From Ferrimonas futtsuensis DSM 18154 (GTDB lineage: Bacteria > Pseudomonadota > Gammaproteobacteria > Enterobacterales > Shewanellaceae), in assembly GCF_000422645.1 (NCBI RefSeq), contig NZ_AUGL01000010.1:62001-126000 (forward strand): DNA of 64,000 nt. Direction: 5' to 3'. The notes beneath the pieces are model-generated. The model was not told the DNA's origin, made no database searches, and saw only the letters and a list, made by a program, of their open reading frames with translations. The position numbers and the translations under genes are program-made. The stretch's first letter is position 1. Each line of letters starts with the position of its first letter. Shown here piece by piece: positions 28,945-38,732 of the stretch.

Positions 28945-30207
28945 TTAACCCGTGAGTTCGGTCCGCTCCTGCAGCAGGGCCTGACGGGCCTCGCTGCGGT
29001 CCACTATGGTCACGACAGCGGTATCCCCCACCACATTGGTCGAGGTCAGCACCATGTCGATCACCCGGTCCAGGGCCGCCACCAGCGCGAAGGCCTCCAC
29101 CGGCAGGCCCATCTGATGAATGAGCACACCGATCATCACCATGCCACCACCGGGCACACCACCGGCCCCCACAGAGAGCAGGAAGCAGGAGGTGACCAGC
29201 GCCGGCAATTGCGCCATGGTGATGGGGGCACCATAGGCGTTAGCCAGGAAGAAAGCGGCGATGGTGATGTAGATGGAGACACCGCTCATGTTCATGGTGG
29301 CCCCCAGAGGCACGCCGAAGCCGGCGGTGGCCTTGTTGACCTTCATCTTCTCCACCAGGGTGCGCATGGTCACCGGGATGGTGGCGTTGGAACTGGCGGT
29401 GGAGAAGGAGAACAGCACCTGCTCCCGGGTCTTACGACGGAACTCGGCGGCGCTCATCTCTGTGGTCAGAGAGACCACCACAGGGTAAACCACAAACAGC
29501 CACAACAGCAGCAGGCCGAGGATCAATCCCATGTAGCTGAGCACCGACAGGAAGGTGGCGGCCTCCAGGGTGGCCCCCAGTTTCAGCATCAGACAGAACA
29601 CACCATAGGGTGCCAGACTCATCACCATGGTGATCAGGGTCATCATGATGCGGTTGGCCACGGCAAACCCCCGGGCCACGCCCTCCACTTCACTGCCCAG
29701 TTTCTTGATGGCGATCCCCAGCAACAGGGCCATGAAGATCACCTGAAGCATGTTGCCGGAGGCGAAGGCGGTAATGGGGTTTCGGGGCACTATGTTCAGG
29801 ATCAGCTCGCCGATGTTGGGCAGGTCCGTGGACTGGATCTGCGCCCCCTCGCCCATGCTCACCAGGTTGGCGCCCAGGCCAGGCTGGAACATCAGGGAGA
29901 TCGCCACCGCCGCCGCGATGGCCATGACGGTGTTGATGATGTACAGGCCGAACGTCTTGCTCCCCAGGCGGCCAAAGGCGCGCACATCCGGCAGTTCGCA
30001 GACCCCACTGACGATGGAGACAAACACCAGGGGCACCACCATCAGCATGATCAGGTTAATGAACAGCTGGCCCCCAAGGGTGGCCAGCTCCACCAGGGAG
30101 TCGGAAAATAGGGCCACATCGGCCAGGAGGAACTGAATGGTTGTCCCAAGGATCAAGCCGGAGAACAGGCCGATGAAGATCCTTTTGGACAAGGAGTTGG
30201 AATGCAT
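28945..30207 (-). CDS. Dicarboxylate/amino acid:cation symporter (DAACS family)
   Basis: A 420-residue inner-membrane transporter of the GltP/DctA/SstT fold with eight helices and two re-entrant hairpins. The first hairpin has 'STASSNATIPVT' (serine-rich motif); the substrate site has 'GATMNMSGVSIYI', with the NMDG-equivalent Na+ site changed to NMSG, and the later 'DRVIDMVLTSTNVVGD' fits the family. It takes up glutamate, aspartate, serine or dicarboxylates with Na+ or H+; substrate not certain. Confidence 0.88.
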   Translation of the reverse strand: MHSNSLSKRIFIGLFSGLILGTTIQFLLADVALFSDSLVELATLGGQLFINLIMLMVVPLVFVSIVSGVCELPDVRAFGRLGSKTFGLYIINTVMAIAAAVAISLMFQPGLGANLVSMGEGAQIQSTDLPNIGELILNIVPRNPITAFASGNMLQVIFMALLLGIAIKKLGSEVEGVARGFAVANRIMMTLITMVMSLAPYGVFCLMLKLGATLEAATFLSVLSYMGLILGLLLLWLFVVYPVVVSLTTEMSAAEFRRKTREQVLFSFSTASSNATIPVTMRTLVEKMKVNKATAGFGVPLGATMNMSGVSIYITIAAFFLANAYGAPITMAQLPALVTSCFLLSVGAGGVPGGGMVMIGVLIHQMGLPVEAFALVAALDRVIDMVLTSTNVVGDTAVVTIVDRSEARQALLQERTELTG

Positions 30208-30614
30208 ATGAACTACCTGTGTTGGGCGCCCTGTGGCGCTTCGGCGACTCTCTTATGGCGGAGCCTTCATAAAAAGACCGGCACATACTATCGCTGATGC
30301 CAGCGAAAAGACACAGGTTACACGGCCGTTAACAGGCAATTTATCCAGTCATGAAGCGGAATTCAGATATAACATCTAGCCATAGCAACGAGGATCACTG
30401 GATTCATCCACTGAATGCCCGGTTGAAGCCAGCACAATCCACTGGGCGATCCGGATCACACTTTGTCAAATCCTCGAGCTCATCGGAGCAGCCTCTGCAC
30501 CAGAGCACTGTTTTACACTGGTTTTTTATCGATGAGGCAGTGTAATCCTCCCCCCCTTGCAGTTCAGTCAGACCAAGCAGCAACAACAAACTGACAACAT
30601 GAGGCATCGCAGGC
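30208..30614. other. Intergenic region upstream of the symporter gene, no supported gene
   Basis: About 400 bases between the symporter start and the lysS terminator. Two short ORFs here (30351-30545 plus, 30404-30649 minus) have no ribosome-binding site or recognisable family. The minus-strand one would give a short hydrophobic start followed by five Cys. The region should hold the symporter promoter; no confident boxes were found. Confidence 0.4.
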
Positions 30615-30640
30615 AAAAAAACCCGCCAGAAGGCGGGTTT
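30615..30640 (-). terminator. Rho-independent terminator after lysS
   Basis: Stem AAACCCGCC/GGCGGGTTT (30619-30627 with 30632-30640), 4-base loop, followed on the minus strand by a T run. About 30 bases past the lysS stop. Confidence 0.88.
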
Positions 30641-30671
30641 CCAATGCACTTTTCTTGCTGCCCGTCGGCGT

Positions 30672-32156
30672 TTAGCTGCCCTGGGGACGCAGTGCCGGGA
30701 ACAGAATCACGTCACGGATGGTGTGGCTGTCGGTGAACAGCATCACCAGGCGGTCGATGCCGATGCCCTGGCCCGCAGTCGGGGGCAGGCCGTGTTCCAG
30801 GGCGGTCACATAGTCACCGTCGTAGAACATCGCCTCATCGTCACCGGCGTCCTTGGCCTTCACCTGATCCAGGAAGCGCTGCTTCTGATCTTCGGCGTCG
30901 TTCAGCTCGGAGAAGCCGTTGGCGATCTCGCGGCCACCCACGAAGAACTCGAAACGATCGGTGATCTCCGGGTTCTCGTCGTTACGACGGGCCAGAGGCG
31001 ACACCTCGGCAGGGTACTCGGTGATGAAGGTCGGCTGAATCAGACGATGCTCGGCGGTCTCTTCGAAGATCTCGGTGATCACCCGGCCCAGGCCCCAGCC
31101 CTTGTCCACTTCGATCTTCAGATCCTTGGCCACTTCGCAGGCGCTGGTGAAGTCGGCCAGCTGCTCACGGGTCACTTCGGGGTTGTACTTCAGAATGGCG
31201 TCCACCATGCTCATGCGAGCGAAGGGCGCACCGAAGTCGAAGGTCTCTTCGCCGTAGCTGACCACACTGGTGCCCAGCACCTTCTGAGTCACCTCTTTCA
31301 GCATCGCCTCGGTCAGGTCCATCAGGTCATTGAAGTCCGCGTACGCCATATAGAACTCCATCATGGTGAATTCTGGGTTATGACGCGGGGACAGGCCTTC
31401 GTTGCGGAAGTTACGGTTGATCTCGAACACCCGCTCGAAACCGCCGACCACCAGACGCTTCAGGTACAACTCGGGGGCGATACGCAGGAACATCTCCTGG
31501 TCCAGGGCGTTGTGGTGGGTGATGAAGGGACGGGCAGACGCACCACCGGGGATCACCTGCATCATCGGGGTCTCCACCTCCATGAACTCACGCTCGGTCA
31601 TGAACTGACGGATGGCGGAGATCACCTTGGAGCGCACCTTGAAGGTGTTGCGGGACTCTTCGTTGACGATGAGATCCACATAGCGCTGACGGTAGCGCTG
31701 CTCCTGATCGGTCAGGCCGTGGAACTTCTCGGGCAGGGGACGCAGCGCCTTGGTCAGCAGCTTGTACTCGCCCATGTCCACGTACAGGTCACCCTTGCCG
31801 GACAGGTGCAGCTGGCCTTTGATGCCGACGATGTCACCGATGTCCAGGCCACCGATCGCCTTCAGCTCTTTCTGGACGCCCTTGGAGGCGTAGCCCTGAA
31901 TCCGGCCGGACACATCCTGAATCACCAGGAAGGGACCACGCTTGGCCATCACACGACCGGCGATGGACACCACCTCGGCCAGCTCTTCCAGCTCCTCTTT
32001 GGATTTGTCCGCGTATTTAGCCTGAAGATCTGCAGCCTGGTGCTCGCGTTTCCAGTCGTTGGGGTGACCGTTGGCATTGCACTCTTTGCGGATGCCGTCC
32101 AGCTTGGCGCGGCGTTCGGCAATCAACTTGTTTTCGTCTTGTACCTGTTCAGTCAT
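30672..32156 (-). CDS. lysS: Lysyl-tRNA synthetase, class II
   Basis: A 494-residue enzyme. The N-terminal OB-fold anticodon-binding domain is at about 65-145 ('[27 protein letters not shown]'). The class II core has motif 1 ('VEVETPMMQ' region), motif 2 ('[20 protein letters not shown]') and motif 3 ('[13 protein letters not shown]'). It charges tRNA-Lys. Downstream of prfB with 15 bases between, as in E. coli prfB-lysS, and closed by a strong terminator. Confidence 0.97.
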   Translation of the reverse strand: MTEQVQDENKLIAERRAKLDGIRKECNANGHPNDWKREHQAADLQAKYADKSKEELEELAEVVSIAGRVMAKRGPFLVIQDVSGRIQGYASKGVQKELKAIGGLDIGDIVGIKGQLHLSGKGDLYVDMGEYKLLTKALRPLPEKFHGLTDQEQRYRQRYVDLIVNEESRNTFKVRSKVISAIRQFMTEREFMEVETPMMQVIPGGASARPFITHHNALDQEMFLRIAPELYLKRLVVGGFERVFEINRNFRNEGLSPRHNPEFTMMEFYMAYADFNDLMDLTEAMLKEVTQKVLGTSVVSYGEETFDFGAPFARMSMVDAILKYNPEVTREQLADFTSACEVAKDLKIEVDKGWGLGRVITEIFEETAEHRLIQPTFITEYPAEVSPLARRNDENPEITDRFEFFVGGREIANGFSELNDAEDQKQRFLDQVKAKDAGDDEAMFYDGDYVTALEHGLPPTAGQGIGIDRLVMLFTDSHTIRDVILFPALRPQGS

Positions 32157-32171
32157 TTTCTCTACTCAGTC

Positions 32172-33270
32172 TTACAGGCCAGATTTCAGGCTGGCTTCGA
32201 TGAAGCGATCCAGGTCGCCATCCAGTACCTGCTGGGTGTTGCGGTTCTCCACCCCGGTACGCAAATCTTTGATTCGGGAGTCATCCAGCACGTATGAGCG
32301 GATCTGACTGCCCCAGCCGATGTCAGACTTGGCGTCTTCCGCCGCCTGCTTCTCGGCATTCTGTTTCTGCACTTCCAGTTCAAACAGCTTAGCCTTCAGC
32401 TGCTTCATTGCCTGGTCTTTGTTCTTGTGCTGGGAGCGTTCATTCTGACACTGCACCACGGTATTGGTGGGCAGGTGAGTAATACGCACCGCAGACTCGG
32501 TGGTGTTCACGTGCTGACCACCGGCACCGGAGGCACGGTATACGTCGATACGCAGGTCCGCCGGATTGATGTCGATGTCGATGTTGTCGTCCACTTCGGG
32601 GTAGGCAAACGCCGAGGAGAAGGAGGTGTGACGACGGCCACCGGAATCGAAGGGGGACTTGCGCACCAGACGGTGCACGCCGGTCTCGGTGCGCAGCCAG
32701 CCATAGGCGTACTCACCGGTAAACTTGACGGTGGCGCTCTTAAGGCCAGCCACGTCCCCTTCGGACAGTTCGATAATCTCGGTCTTGAAACCCTTGGCTT
32801 CACCCCAGCGCAGGTACATGCGCAGCAGCATGTTGCACCAGTCCTGGGCTTCGGTTCCGCCGGAACCGGCCTGCAGGTCCAGGTAGGCGTCGTTGCCATC
32901 CTGGGGACCGGAGAACATGCGACGGAACTCCAGCTTGGCCAGGCGGGCTTCCAGTTCATCGAGCTCAACCTGAGTCTCGTTGAAACTGTCCTCGTCCTCC
33001 TCCTCGACCGCCAGTTCCAGCAGTTCGGTCACGTCTTCCAGACCCTGGTCCAGAGTGTCGATGGTTTTCACCACCTCCTCCAGGGCACCCCGCTCGCGGC
33101 CCAGTGCTTGGGCGCGCTCAGGCTCGTTCCAGACGTCGGGCTGCTCTAGCTCCGCGTTAACCTCTTCCAGACGCTCTTTCTTGGCGTCATAGTCAAAGGT
33201 ACCCCCTAAGGAGATCTGTCCGCTCAGACAGCTCCTTAATCTTGTTTTGAACCGGATTGATTTCGAACAT
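32172..33270 (-). CDS. prfB: Peptide chain release factor 2, with programmed +1 frameshift
   Basis: RF2 of 365 residues, read in two frames. The first 25 codons (ATG at 33270, [10 protein letters not shown]...) end at an in-frame TGA (33193-33195). After a +1 shift the frame from 33194 runs to 32172. The release motif '[16 protein letters not shown]' holds GGQ, and '[15 protein letters not shown]' holds the SPF stop-codon reader for UGA/UAA. RF2 level is self-regulated: scarce RF2 favours the shift. It heads the prfB-lysS operon. A single-frame ORF caller starts too late, at 33074. Confidence 0.96.
33190..33207 (-). promoter_or_regulatory. RF2 programmed frameshift site
   Basis: Minus strand AGG GGG TAC CTT TGA C: an internal Shine-Dalgarno-like AGGGGG three bases before the CTT slip codon, then UGA followed by C, a weak stop context. 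This is the classic RF2 autoregulatory arrangement, with TAC in place of the E. coli TAT. Confidence 0.95.
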
Positions 33271-33292
33271 TTCCGTCCTACAGATTGATGAC

Positions 33293-33321
33293 ATTATGCA
33301 AACCGGCAATTTTAACCTAAA
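33293..33321 (-). promoter_or_regulatory. Predicted promoter of prfB-lysS
   Basis: Minus strand TTTAGG (33316-33321), 17-base spacer, CATAAT (33293-33298). Leader of about 16 bases to the prfB ATG. Moderate match to sigma-70. Confidence 0.45.
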
Positions 33322-33460
33322 GCAGGGCGGATCGCACCGGGTTCTGCGGGGTTTTTGTGCAAAAATTTATCGATGAATCGGCCCGGTTTCCGGGCGCTTC
33401 ACTGGCACCAGACTTCCCTATGTTGCATCATGAAGGCCTGACCTCTGCAAGAACAACAAT

Positions 33461-34930
33461 ATGATAACCAACGAGCTTCTCAGTTTGGCTCCGGTGGTCC
33501 TCACCATTGGCATGGCCCTGATGGTCCGCCGAACCCTGCTGGCCCTGGGCAGCGGCCTGCTGCTGGCGGCCCTGATACTGCACTGGGGCACAATGACCGG
33601 GCCGGTGCTCTATCTGGTGAACAACTTCACCGGTCAGCTCTATGCACAGGGCCAGTGGCAAGGGTGGCACCTGGATGTGATCCTCACCATCGCCCTGCTG
33701 GGGATCCTCACCCAGCAACTGGCCCGCAGCGGCGCGGTCAACGCCTTTGCCCACTGGCTGTTCCCCCGAATTCGCAGCCGTCGTCAGGCCCGGCTGGCGG
33801 TGGTGGCGGTGGGCTGGATGGTGTTTATCGACGGCATCTTCAGTTGCCTGGCCAACGGCAACGTCAGCCGCCCCCTGTGCGAACGCTACCGCATCTCCAA
33901 CGCCCAGCTGGCCTACCTGGTGGACAGCACCGCCTCTCCCCTGTGCGCCATCCTGCCCTTCTCCAGTTGGGGCCCCTATGTGATGACTCTGCTGGCCGGG
34001 TTGACCTTCCTTAACGAGGCGCCGCTGACCGCCTTTCTGCAGGTGGCCTGCACCAACTTCTACGCGGTGATCACCCTGGCCCTGGCCGCCCTGGTGGCCT
34101 GGAGCAACCTGGGCTTCAAAAGCGCTCCGGCCAAACCTGAGCACTTCCAGGAACAGGAGCAGCAAGCCGGCAGCCCTTGGTTGCTGGGCCTGCCGGTGCT
34201 GGTGCTGATTGGCGGCAGCCTGCTGCTGGCGGTGCTCTCCGGCCTCAAGGGGGGCGACACCCTGATGCAGTGGCTGGCCGCCGCCGACATCGGCGCCGCC
34301 ATGCGCAACGCCTCCCTGGGGGCGGTGCTGCTCTCCCTGATGTTGCAGTGGCACCAGGGGATCAGGCTCAAGGCGATGCTGATCGCCAGCTGGATGGGGC
34401 TGCGTTCGGTGGCCACCGCCCTGGGGATCCTGATGATGACCTGGATGGTGGGCCGGGCCATCGGCGATCTGGAGACCGGCCGGGTGATGGCCACCTGGGC
34501 CTCGGCCCATTTGGCTCAAGGCTTGCTGTTGCCGGGGATCTTCCTGCTGTGTGCGGTCACCGCCTTCGCCACCGGCTCCAGTTGGGGCACCTTCGCCCTG
34601 ATGATCCCCATCGGCGCCGAAATCGCCTGGCAGCTGCAACCCCAGCTGCTGCTGCCCGCCCTCAGTGCGGTGATGGCCGGATCGGTGTTTGGTGATCACT
34701 GCTCCCCCATCTCCGACACCACGGTACTGAGTGCCACCGCCAGTGGCTGTGCCCCGGTGGATCACGTCAGCACCCAGTTGCCCCTGGCCCTGACCAGCGC
34801 CGGCCTGGCCCTGGTGGGCTTCACCCTGCTGGGGCAACACCTCTCTCTGGTGCTGGTGTGGCCGCTGATGCTGGGGCTGATGCTGATTCTGGGTGCCATG
34901 GCCCTAAAGGGGCAGGCCAGAACTGGGTAA
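33461..34930 (+). CDS. Na+/H+ antiporter NhaC family protein
   Basis: A 489-residue inner-membrane protein with about 11 segments. The NhaC-family pattern is seen in 'GWMVFIDGIFSCLANGNVSRPLCERYRIS', 'YLVDSTASPLCAILPFSSWGPYVM', 'TGSSWGTFALMIPIGAEIA' and 'VFGDHCSPISDTTVLSATASGC'. It should exchange Na+ for H+ or a coupled organic ion. It sits on the plus strand between recJ and prfB, which are adjacent in E. coli, so it appears to be an insertion in an old gene cluster. Substrate not certain. Confidence 0.85.
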   Translation: MITNELLSLAPVVLTIGMALMVRRTLLALGSGLLLAALILHWGTMTGPVLYLVNNFTGQLYAQGQWQGWHLDVILTIALLGILTQQLARSGAVNAFAHWLFPRIRSRRQARLAVVAVGWMVFIDGIFSCLANGNVSRPLCERYRISNAQLAYLVDSTASPLCAILPFSSWGPYVMTLLAGLTFLNEAPLTAFLQVACTNFYAVITLALAALVAWSNLGFKSAPAKPEHFQEQEQQAGSPWLLGLPVLVLIGGSLLLAVLSGLKGGDTLMQWLAAADIGAAMRNASLGAVLLSLMLQWHQGIRLKAMLIASWMGLRSVATALGILMMTWMVGRAIGDLETGRVMATWASAHLAQGLLLPGIFLLCAVTAFATGSSWGTFALMIPIGAEIAWQLQPQLLLPALSAVMAGSVFGDHCSPISDTTVLSATASGCAPVDHVSTQLPLALTSAGLALVGFTLLGQHLSLVLVWPLMLGLMLILGAMALKGQARTG

Positions 34931-34937
34931 ACGGACA

Positions 34938-34962
34938 CAAAAAAAGGCGCACACTGCGCCTT
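34938..34962 (-). terminator. Rho-independent terminator after recJ
   Basis: Stem AAGGCGCA/TGCGCCTT (34944-34951 with 34955-34962), 3-base loop, T run on the minus strand; 22 bases past the recJ stop and just beyond the nhaC stop. Confidence 0.82.
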
Positions 34963-34984
34963 GTCTGATCCGGGACCGACCGCA

Positions 34985-36709
34985 CTACTGAGGTGAAAGC
35001 CACTCCACCATCAGCTGCACGCTGTCGTTGCCCCGCCAGTGGTTCACATCCAGCCGGTAAGCCAGCTCCACCCGCTGCACGGCGCCGTTGGGCCACTGCT
35101 TGAGGTCCACGTTGAAGGCGATGGCGTCCAGCTGCAGGGCACCGCATTCGGTCTCCACCACCATCTTCAGATGCTTCTGCCCCACCAGACGCTGATCCAG
35201 CAGGCGAAAACGGCCATCGAACATCGGTTCTGGGAACGCCTGTCCCCAGGGGCCGGCGTCCCGCAATTGGGACGCGATCTGCAGACTCAGCTGCCGGGCC
35301 GGCAGCTCGCCGTCGCTGAGCAGTTCCCCGGTCAGCTGATGTTCCTCCAACTCGGCGCGCACCGCGAGATCATAGGCGGCAGAGAACTCCTCGAAGCGCG
35401 AGCCGTCCAGACTGAGGCCGGCGGCCATGGCGTGGCCGCCAAACTTGAGGATCATCCCGGGGTTGAGGGTGTCGATGCGCTCCAGCAGATCACGCATGTG
35501 CAACCCGGGGATGGAGCGGGCCGAGCCCTTGAGCTCACCGTCGCCCGCATCGGCGAAGGCGATCACCGGCCTGTGGTACTTCTCCTTGATACGCGAGGCC
35601 AGGATACCGATCACCCCCTGGTGCCAGTCGCCCTGATAGAGCGCCAGCCCCCAGGGCAGATCCTGCTGACTCAACTGCAGGGAATCCAGGGCCTGGACCG
35701 CCTCCTGCTGCATACCCGCCTCGATCTCCCGCCGCTCCGCATTCAGGCTGTCCAGCTGACTGGCCAGCTGCCGGGCGGCAATCAGGTCCTCGGTCAACAG
35801 ACACTCGATACCCAGGGACATGTCATCCAGGCGGCCGGCAGCATTGAGCCTGGGGCCCACGGTGAACCCCAGGTCCGACGCCACCAGGCGGGCGGCGCTG
35901 CGCCCGGCCACCTCCAGCAGGGAGGTGATGCCGGGACGGCAACGACCGGCACGGATGCGGTTGATCCCCTGCTGCACCAACAGCCGGTTATTGGCGTCCA
36001 GAGGCACCACGTCCGCCACCGTGCCCAGGGCCACGATGTCCAGGTAGTTGGCCATGTTGGGCTCGGCGATCCCCTGTTGGGCAAACCAGTTGCGGCGACG
36101 CAGTTCTCCTCTCAGGGTCAGCATCAGGTAGAAGGCCACCCCGACTCCGGCCATCGCCTTGGAGGGAAACTCACATCCGGGCTGAACCGGGTTGACGATG
36201 GCGTCTGCCTCGGGAAGGGCATCACCGGGCAGGTGGTGGTCGGTGACGATCACCGTCATCCCGGCGTCTTTGGCGGCACGGACACCGGCGTGGGCGGAGA
36301 TGCCGTTATCCACGGTGATCAGCACCTCGGCCCCCATCTCCTGGGCCAGGGTCACCAGCTCCGGGCTGAGGCCATAGCCGTAGTCGAAACGGTTGGGCAC
36401 CAGATAGTCGATGCGCTGGGCGCCCAGGGCACGCATCGCCAGCAGGGTCAGGGCACTGGAGGTGGCCCCGTCCGCATCGAAGTCCCCCACCACCAGCATC
36501 GGTTGCTGCCTGGCCAGGGCATCCGCCAGCAAGCTGGCCGCCTCGGCGCAGCCCTTGAGTTTGGCCGGATTGATCAAGCCCTTGAGCTCCCGCTCCAGCT
36601 CCGAGGCGCAGCGAACGCCACGGCGGGCGTAGAGCTGACGGAGCAGGGGCGGCAGGGTGTCGGGCAGATGGGCATCATCCACGGTGTCGCGGCGAACGAT
36701 TCTGGTCAT
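34985..36709 (-). CDS. recJ: Single-stranded-DNA-specific exonuclease RecJ
   Basis: A 574-residue 5'-3' ssDNA exonuclease of recombination and mismatch repair. The DHH phosphoesterase motifs are 'VVGDFDADGATSS', 'LITVDNGISAH', 'VIVTDHHLPGDALP' and 'VGVAFYLMLTL'; the DHHA1 part contains 'LKFGGHAMAAGLSL'. Manganese ligands in motifs I to III are intact. ATG at 36709 chosen; a TTG at 36730 would add seven residues. Neither has a clear ribosome-binding site. Gene order xerD-dsbC-recJ as in E. coli. Confidence 0.94.
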   Translation of the reverse strand: MTRIVRRDTVDDAHLPDTLPPLLRQLYARRGVRCASELERELKGLINPAKLKGCAEAASLLADALARQQPMLVVGDFDADGATSSALTLLAMRALGAQRIDYLVPNRFDYGYGLSPELVTLAQEMGAEVLITVDNGISAHAGVRAAKDAGMTVIVTDHHLPGDALPEADAIVNPVQPGCEFPSKAMAGVGVAFYLMLTLRGELRRRNWFAQQGIAEPNMANYLDIVALGTVADVVPLDANNRLLVQQGINRIRAGRCRPGITSLLEVAGRSAARLVASDLGFTVGPRLNAAGRLDDMSLGIECLLTEDLIAARQLASQLDSLNAERREIEAGMQQEAVQALDSLQLSQQDLPWGLALYQGDWHQGVIGILASRIKEKYHRPVIAFADAGDGELKGSARSIPGLHMRDLLERIDTLNPGMILKFGGHAMAAGLSLDGSRFEEFSAAYDLAVRAELEEHQLTGELLSDGELPARQLSLQIASQLRDAGPWGQAFPEPMFDGRFRLLDQRLVGQKHLKMVVETECGALQLDAIAFNVDLKQWPNGAVQRVELAYRLDVNHWRGNDSVQLMVEWLSPQ

Positions 36710-36731
36710 TGGGGACTCGGTCTGGGGCAAT

Positions 36732-36755
36732 AAAAAAGCGGGCCTGAGCCCGCTT
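36732..36755 (-). terminator. Rho-independent terminator after dsbC
   Basis: Stem AAGCGGGC/GCCCGCTT (36736-36743 with 36748-36755), 4-base loop, then TTTT-A on the minus strand. It lies between dsbC and recJ, so recJ must rely on read-through or its own promoter within about 60 bases. Confidence 0.82.
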
Positions 36756-36772
36756 CTGGGATTGAGGCTAGC

Positions 36773-37483
36773 TTAACGGCTACTGAGCTGCATCTGCAAG
36801 CGGCTGGCAGGCAGGTAACCGGGAACCATGGTGCCATCATCCAGCACCATGGCGGGGGTGCCGTTGACGCCGAAGGTGTTACCCAGCTCGTAATGCTTGG
36901 CAATGGAGGCAGCCGCCGGACAGGTGGCTCCTGCCAGCTTCTGGCCCGCTTTGGCTTCGCCCATGGCCGCCTTGGGATCCTTGGCACACCACAGTTTCTC
37001 CATCTCGCGCCAGGCACCGCTGTTGGCACCGCCACGCGGGTAGGCCAGGTAGCGGATGGTGATGCCCGCATCCAGGTAATCCTGCATCTCATTGTGCAGC
37101 TTACGGCAGTAGCCACAAGTGGTGTCGGTAAACACGGTCACCACATGCTTCTCGTTGGGGGCCTTGAACTCGATGGCGGTGTCCGCCACCTTGGCCAGCA
37201 ACTCCTTGCGAATGCCGGACATGCGCTGCTCAGTCAGGTTGGCCATCTGATTCTTCAGGTCATACACCTGTCCGTGAATCAGCTTGCTGCCGTCTTCTGT
37301 CACGTAGAACAGCCCCTGACCGGTGACCACCTCATACAGCCCCTTGATGGGTGCAGGAGAGATCGCCTCAGCCTTGATGCCCAGGGTGGTCTCCATGGCG
37401 GCTTTCACCTCCGCCTCCCCGGCAACTGCGGTACCCGCGACCAGGGCCAGTGCCCCCATCAGGGAAAAAATCTGTTTTCTCAT
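36773..37483 (-). CDS. dsbC: Thiol:disulfide interchange protein DsbC
   Basis: A 236-residue periplasmic disulfide isomerase. Signal peptide about 1-21 ('FSLMGALALVAGTAVA'), N-terminal dimerisation domain to about 80, then a thioredoxin domain with the active site 'FTDTTCGYCRKLH' (CGYC) and the cis-Pro in 'VNGTPAMVL'. A second structural Cys pair is 'KLWCAKDP' and 'GATCPAA', as in E. coli. ATG at 37483 gives the normal length; the frame is open far upstream without homology. Electron donor would be DsbD, not in the window. Confidence 0.95.
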   Translation of the reverse strand: MRKQIFSLMGALALVAGTAVAGEAEVKAAMETTLGIKAEAISPAPIKGLYEVVTGQGLFYVTEDGSKLIHGQVYDLKNQMANLTEQRMSGIRKELLAKVADTAIEFKAPNEKHVVTVFTDTTCGYCRKLHNEMQDYLDAGITIRYLAYPRGGANSGAWREMEKLWCAKDPKAAMGEAKAGQKLAGATCPAAASIAKHYELGNTFGVNGTPAMVLDDGTMVPGYLPASRLQMQLSSR

Positions 37484-37703
37484 TTTAATGACTCCATTTC
37501 GCCTCAGTGGTATAGACCGGGCTGTGACAGCAGAAATTACAGTATGGAACCTGTTTAGCCAAGCTACATTTCTCCGCAACCCGCGGCGAATCAGGTTTTT
37601 TTGTAACCAGCTCTGAGTGTATAGCTCATCCTCAGGGCAAAGGAGCAGAACTTCTCTGTTTCGGGGAGGGGCGAGCCACTGATTCAGCACACCAATCCGG
37701 CCA

Positions 37704-38621
37704 TCATCCCCTCGGGTGATGGGCCGCATGGAGCTGTTGCAACCTGGCCTGAGCCACATGGGTGTAGATCTGAGTGGTGGAGAGATCCGAATGCCCCAAC
37801 AGCAGCTGCACCACCCTCAGATCCGCGCCATGATTAAGCAGGTGAGTGGCAAAGGCGTGGCGCAGGGTGTGGGCGGAAATGCTGCCGTTGATCCCCGCCC
37901 TCACGGCATAGAGCTTGATACGGTACCAGAAGGTCTGGCGCTGCATCATGATGCCGCGATTGCTGGGAAACAGCACGTCGGAGTCCCGCCCGGCCAACAG
38001 CTGGGGGCGGCTCTGCTTCAGATAGAGCGTCAGCAGATCCAGGGCGGTCTCGCCCACGGGCACCAGCCGCTCCTTGCTTCCCTTGCCGGTCACCCGAACC
38101 ACTCCCTGCCTCAGCCCCAGTTGCTCCAGTTGCAGACTCACCAGCTCGGAGACGCGCAGGCCGGTGGCATAAAGCAGCTCCAGCATTGCCGCATCCCTCA
38201 GTTCCAGAGGATCGGTACGATCCGGCTCATCCAGTAGGGCGCTGACCTGGGCCTCACTCAGGGTATCCGGGATGTTTCTCGTGAGTTTCGGAGGCTTAAT
38301 CCGGGCCAGGGGATCGCTCTCCAGCTCACCACGGCGCACCAAGTCGCCATAGAAGCGGCGCAGGGCACTCAGGGTACGGGCGGTACTGGTTTTGGCCATC
38401 CCCGCCTGCTGGCGCCTCTCCAGATACTGACGAAGGGTTTCGCCACTCACCTGCAGCAGGGTCTCCTCCCTGGGCACAAGGAATTCGCAAAAGCGCAACA
38501 GGTCACTGCGATAGGCCGCCAGGGTATGCTCGGAGAGACCTTTCTCCGCCCACAGCCGGTCGAGAAACCCTTCGATAAGCAATTGATCATTATGACGAAG
38601 CTTATTGTTACTCTCAGTCAT
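37704..38621 (-). CDS. xerD: Site-specific tyrosine recombinase XerD
   Basis: A 305-residue recombinase that with XerC resolves chromosome dimers at dif. The N-terminal core-binding domain has 'LLIEGFLDRLWAEKGLSEHTLAAYRSDL'. The catalytic residues are visible: Arg in 'ATGLRVSELVSL', Lys in 'VTGKGSKERLVP', His-x-x-Arg in 'HTLRHAFATHLL', His in 'LLGHSDLSTTQIYTHV' with Tyr. Context xerD-dsbC-recJ supports XerD over XerC. Confidence 0.95.
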   Translation of the reverse strand: MTESNNKLRHNDQLLIEGFLDRLWAEKGLSEHTLAAYRSDLLRFCEFLVPREETLLQVSGETLRQYLERRQQAGMAKTSTARTLSALRRFYGDLVRRGELESDPLARIKPPKLTRNIPDTLSEAQVSALLDEPDRTDPLELRDAAMLELLYATGLRVSELVSLQLEQLGLRQGVVRVTGKGSKERLVPVGETALDLLTLYLKQSRPQLLAGRDSDVLFPSNRGIMMQRQTFWYRIKLYAVRAGINGSISAHTLRHAFATHLLNHGADLRVVQLLLGHSDLSTTQIYTHVAQARLQQLHAAHHPRG

Positions 38622-38732
38622 AGCCTCTTACACTCTACAAAAACTCACTTACAAATAACCCTCACGAGCCACTCAACATTTTGTTAACCTGTGGGGCTAT
38701 AAAGACAAAACCATTCTCGAAGGAACGCAATT

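Noticed and set aside
30404-30649. An 81-codon minus-strand frame with five Cys and a hydrophobic start
   Set aside because: It begins inside the lysS terminator, has no ribosome-binding site and no recognised family. A small secreted peptide cannot be excluded but is not supported.
36773-37759. Long form of dsbC starting at 37759
   Set aside because: It would overlap xerD and place 92 residues before a clear signal peptide; the ATG at 37483 gives the normal length.
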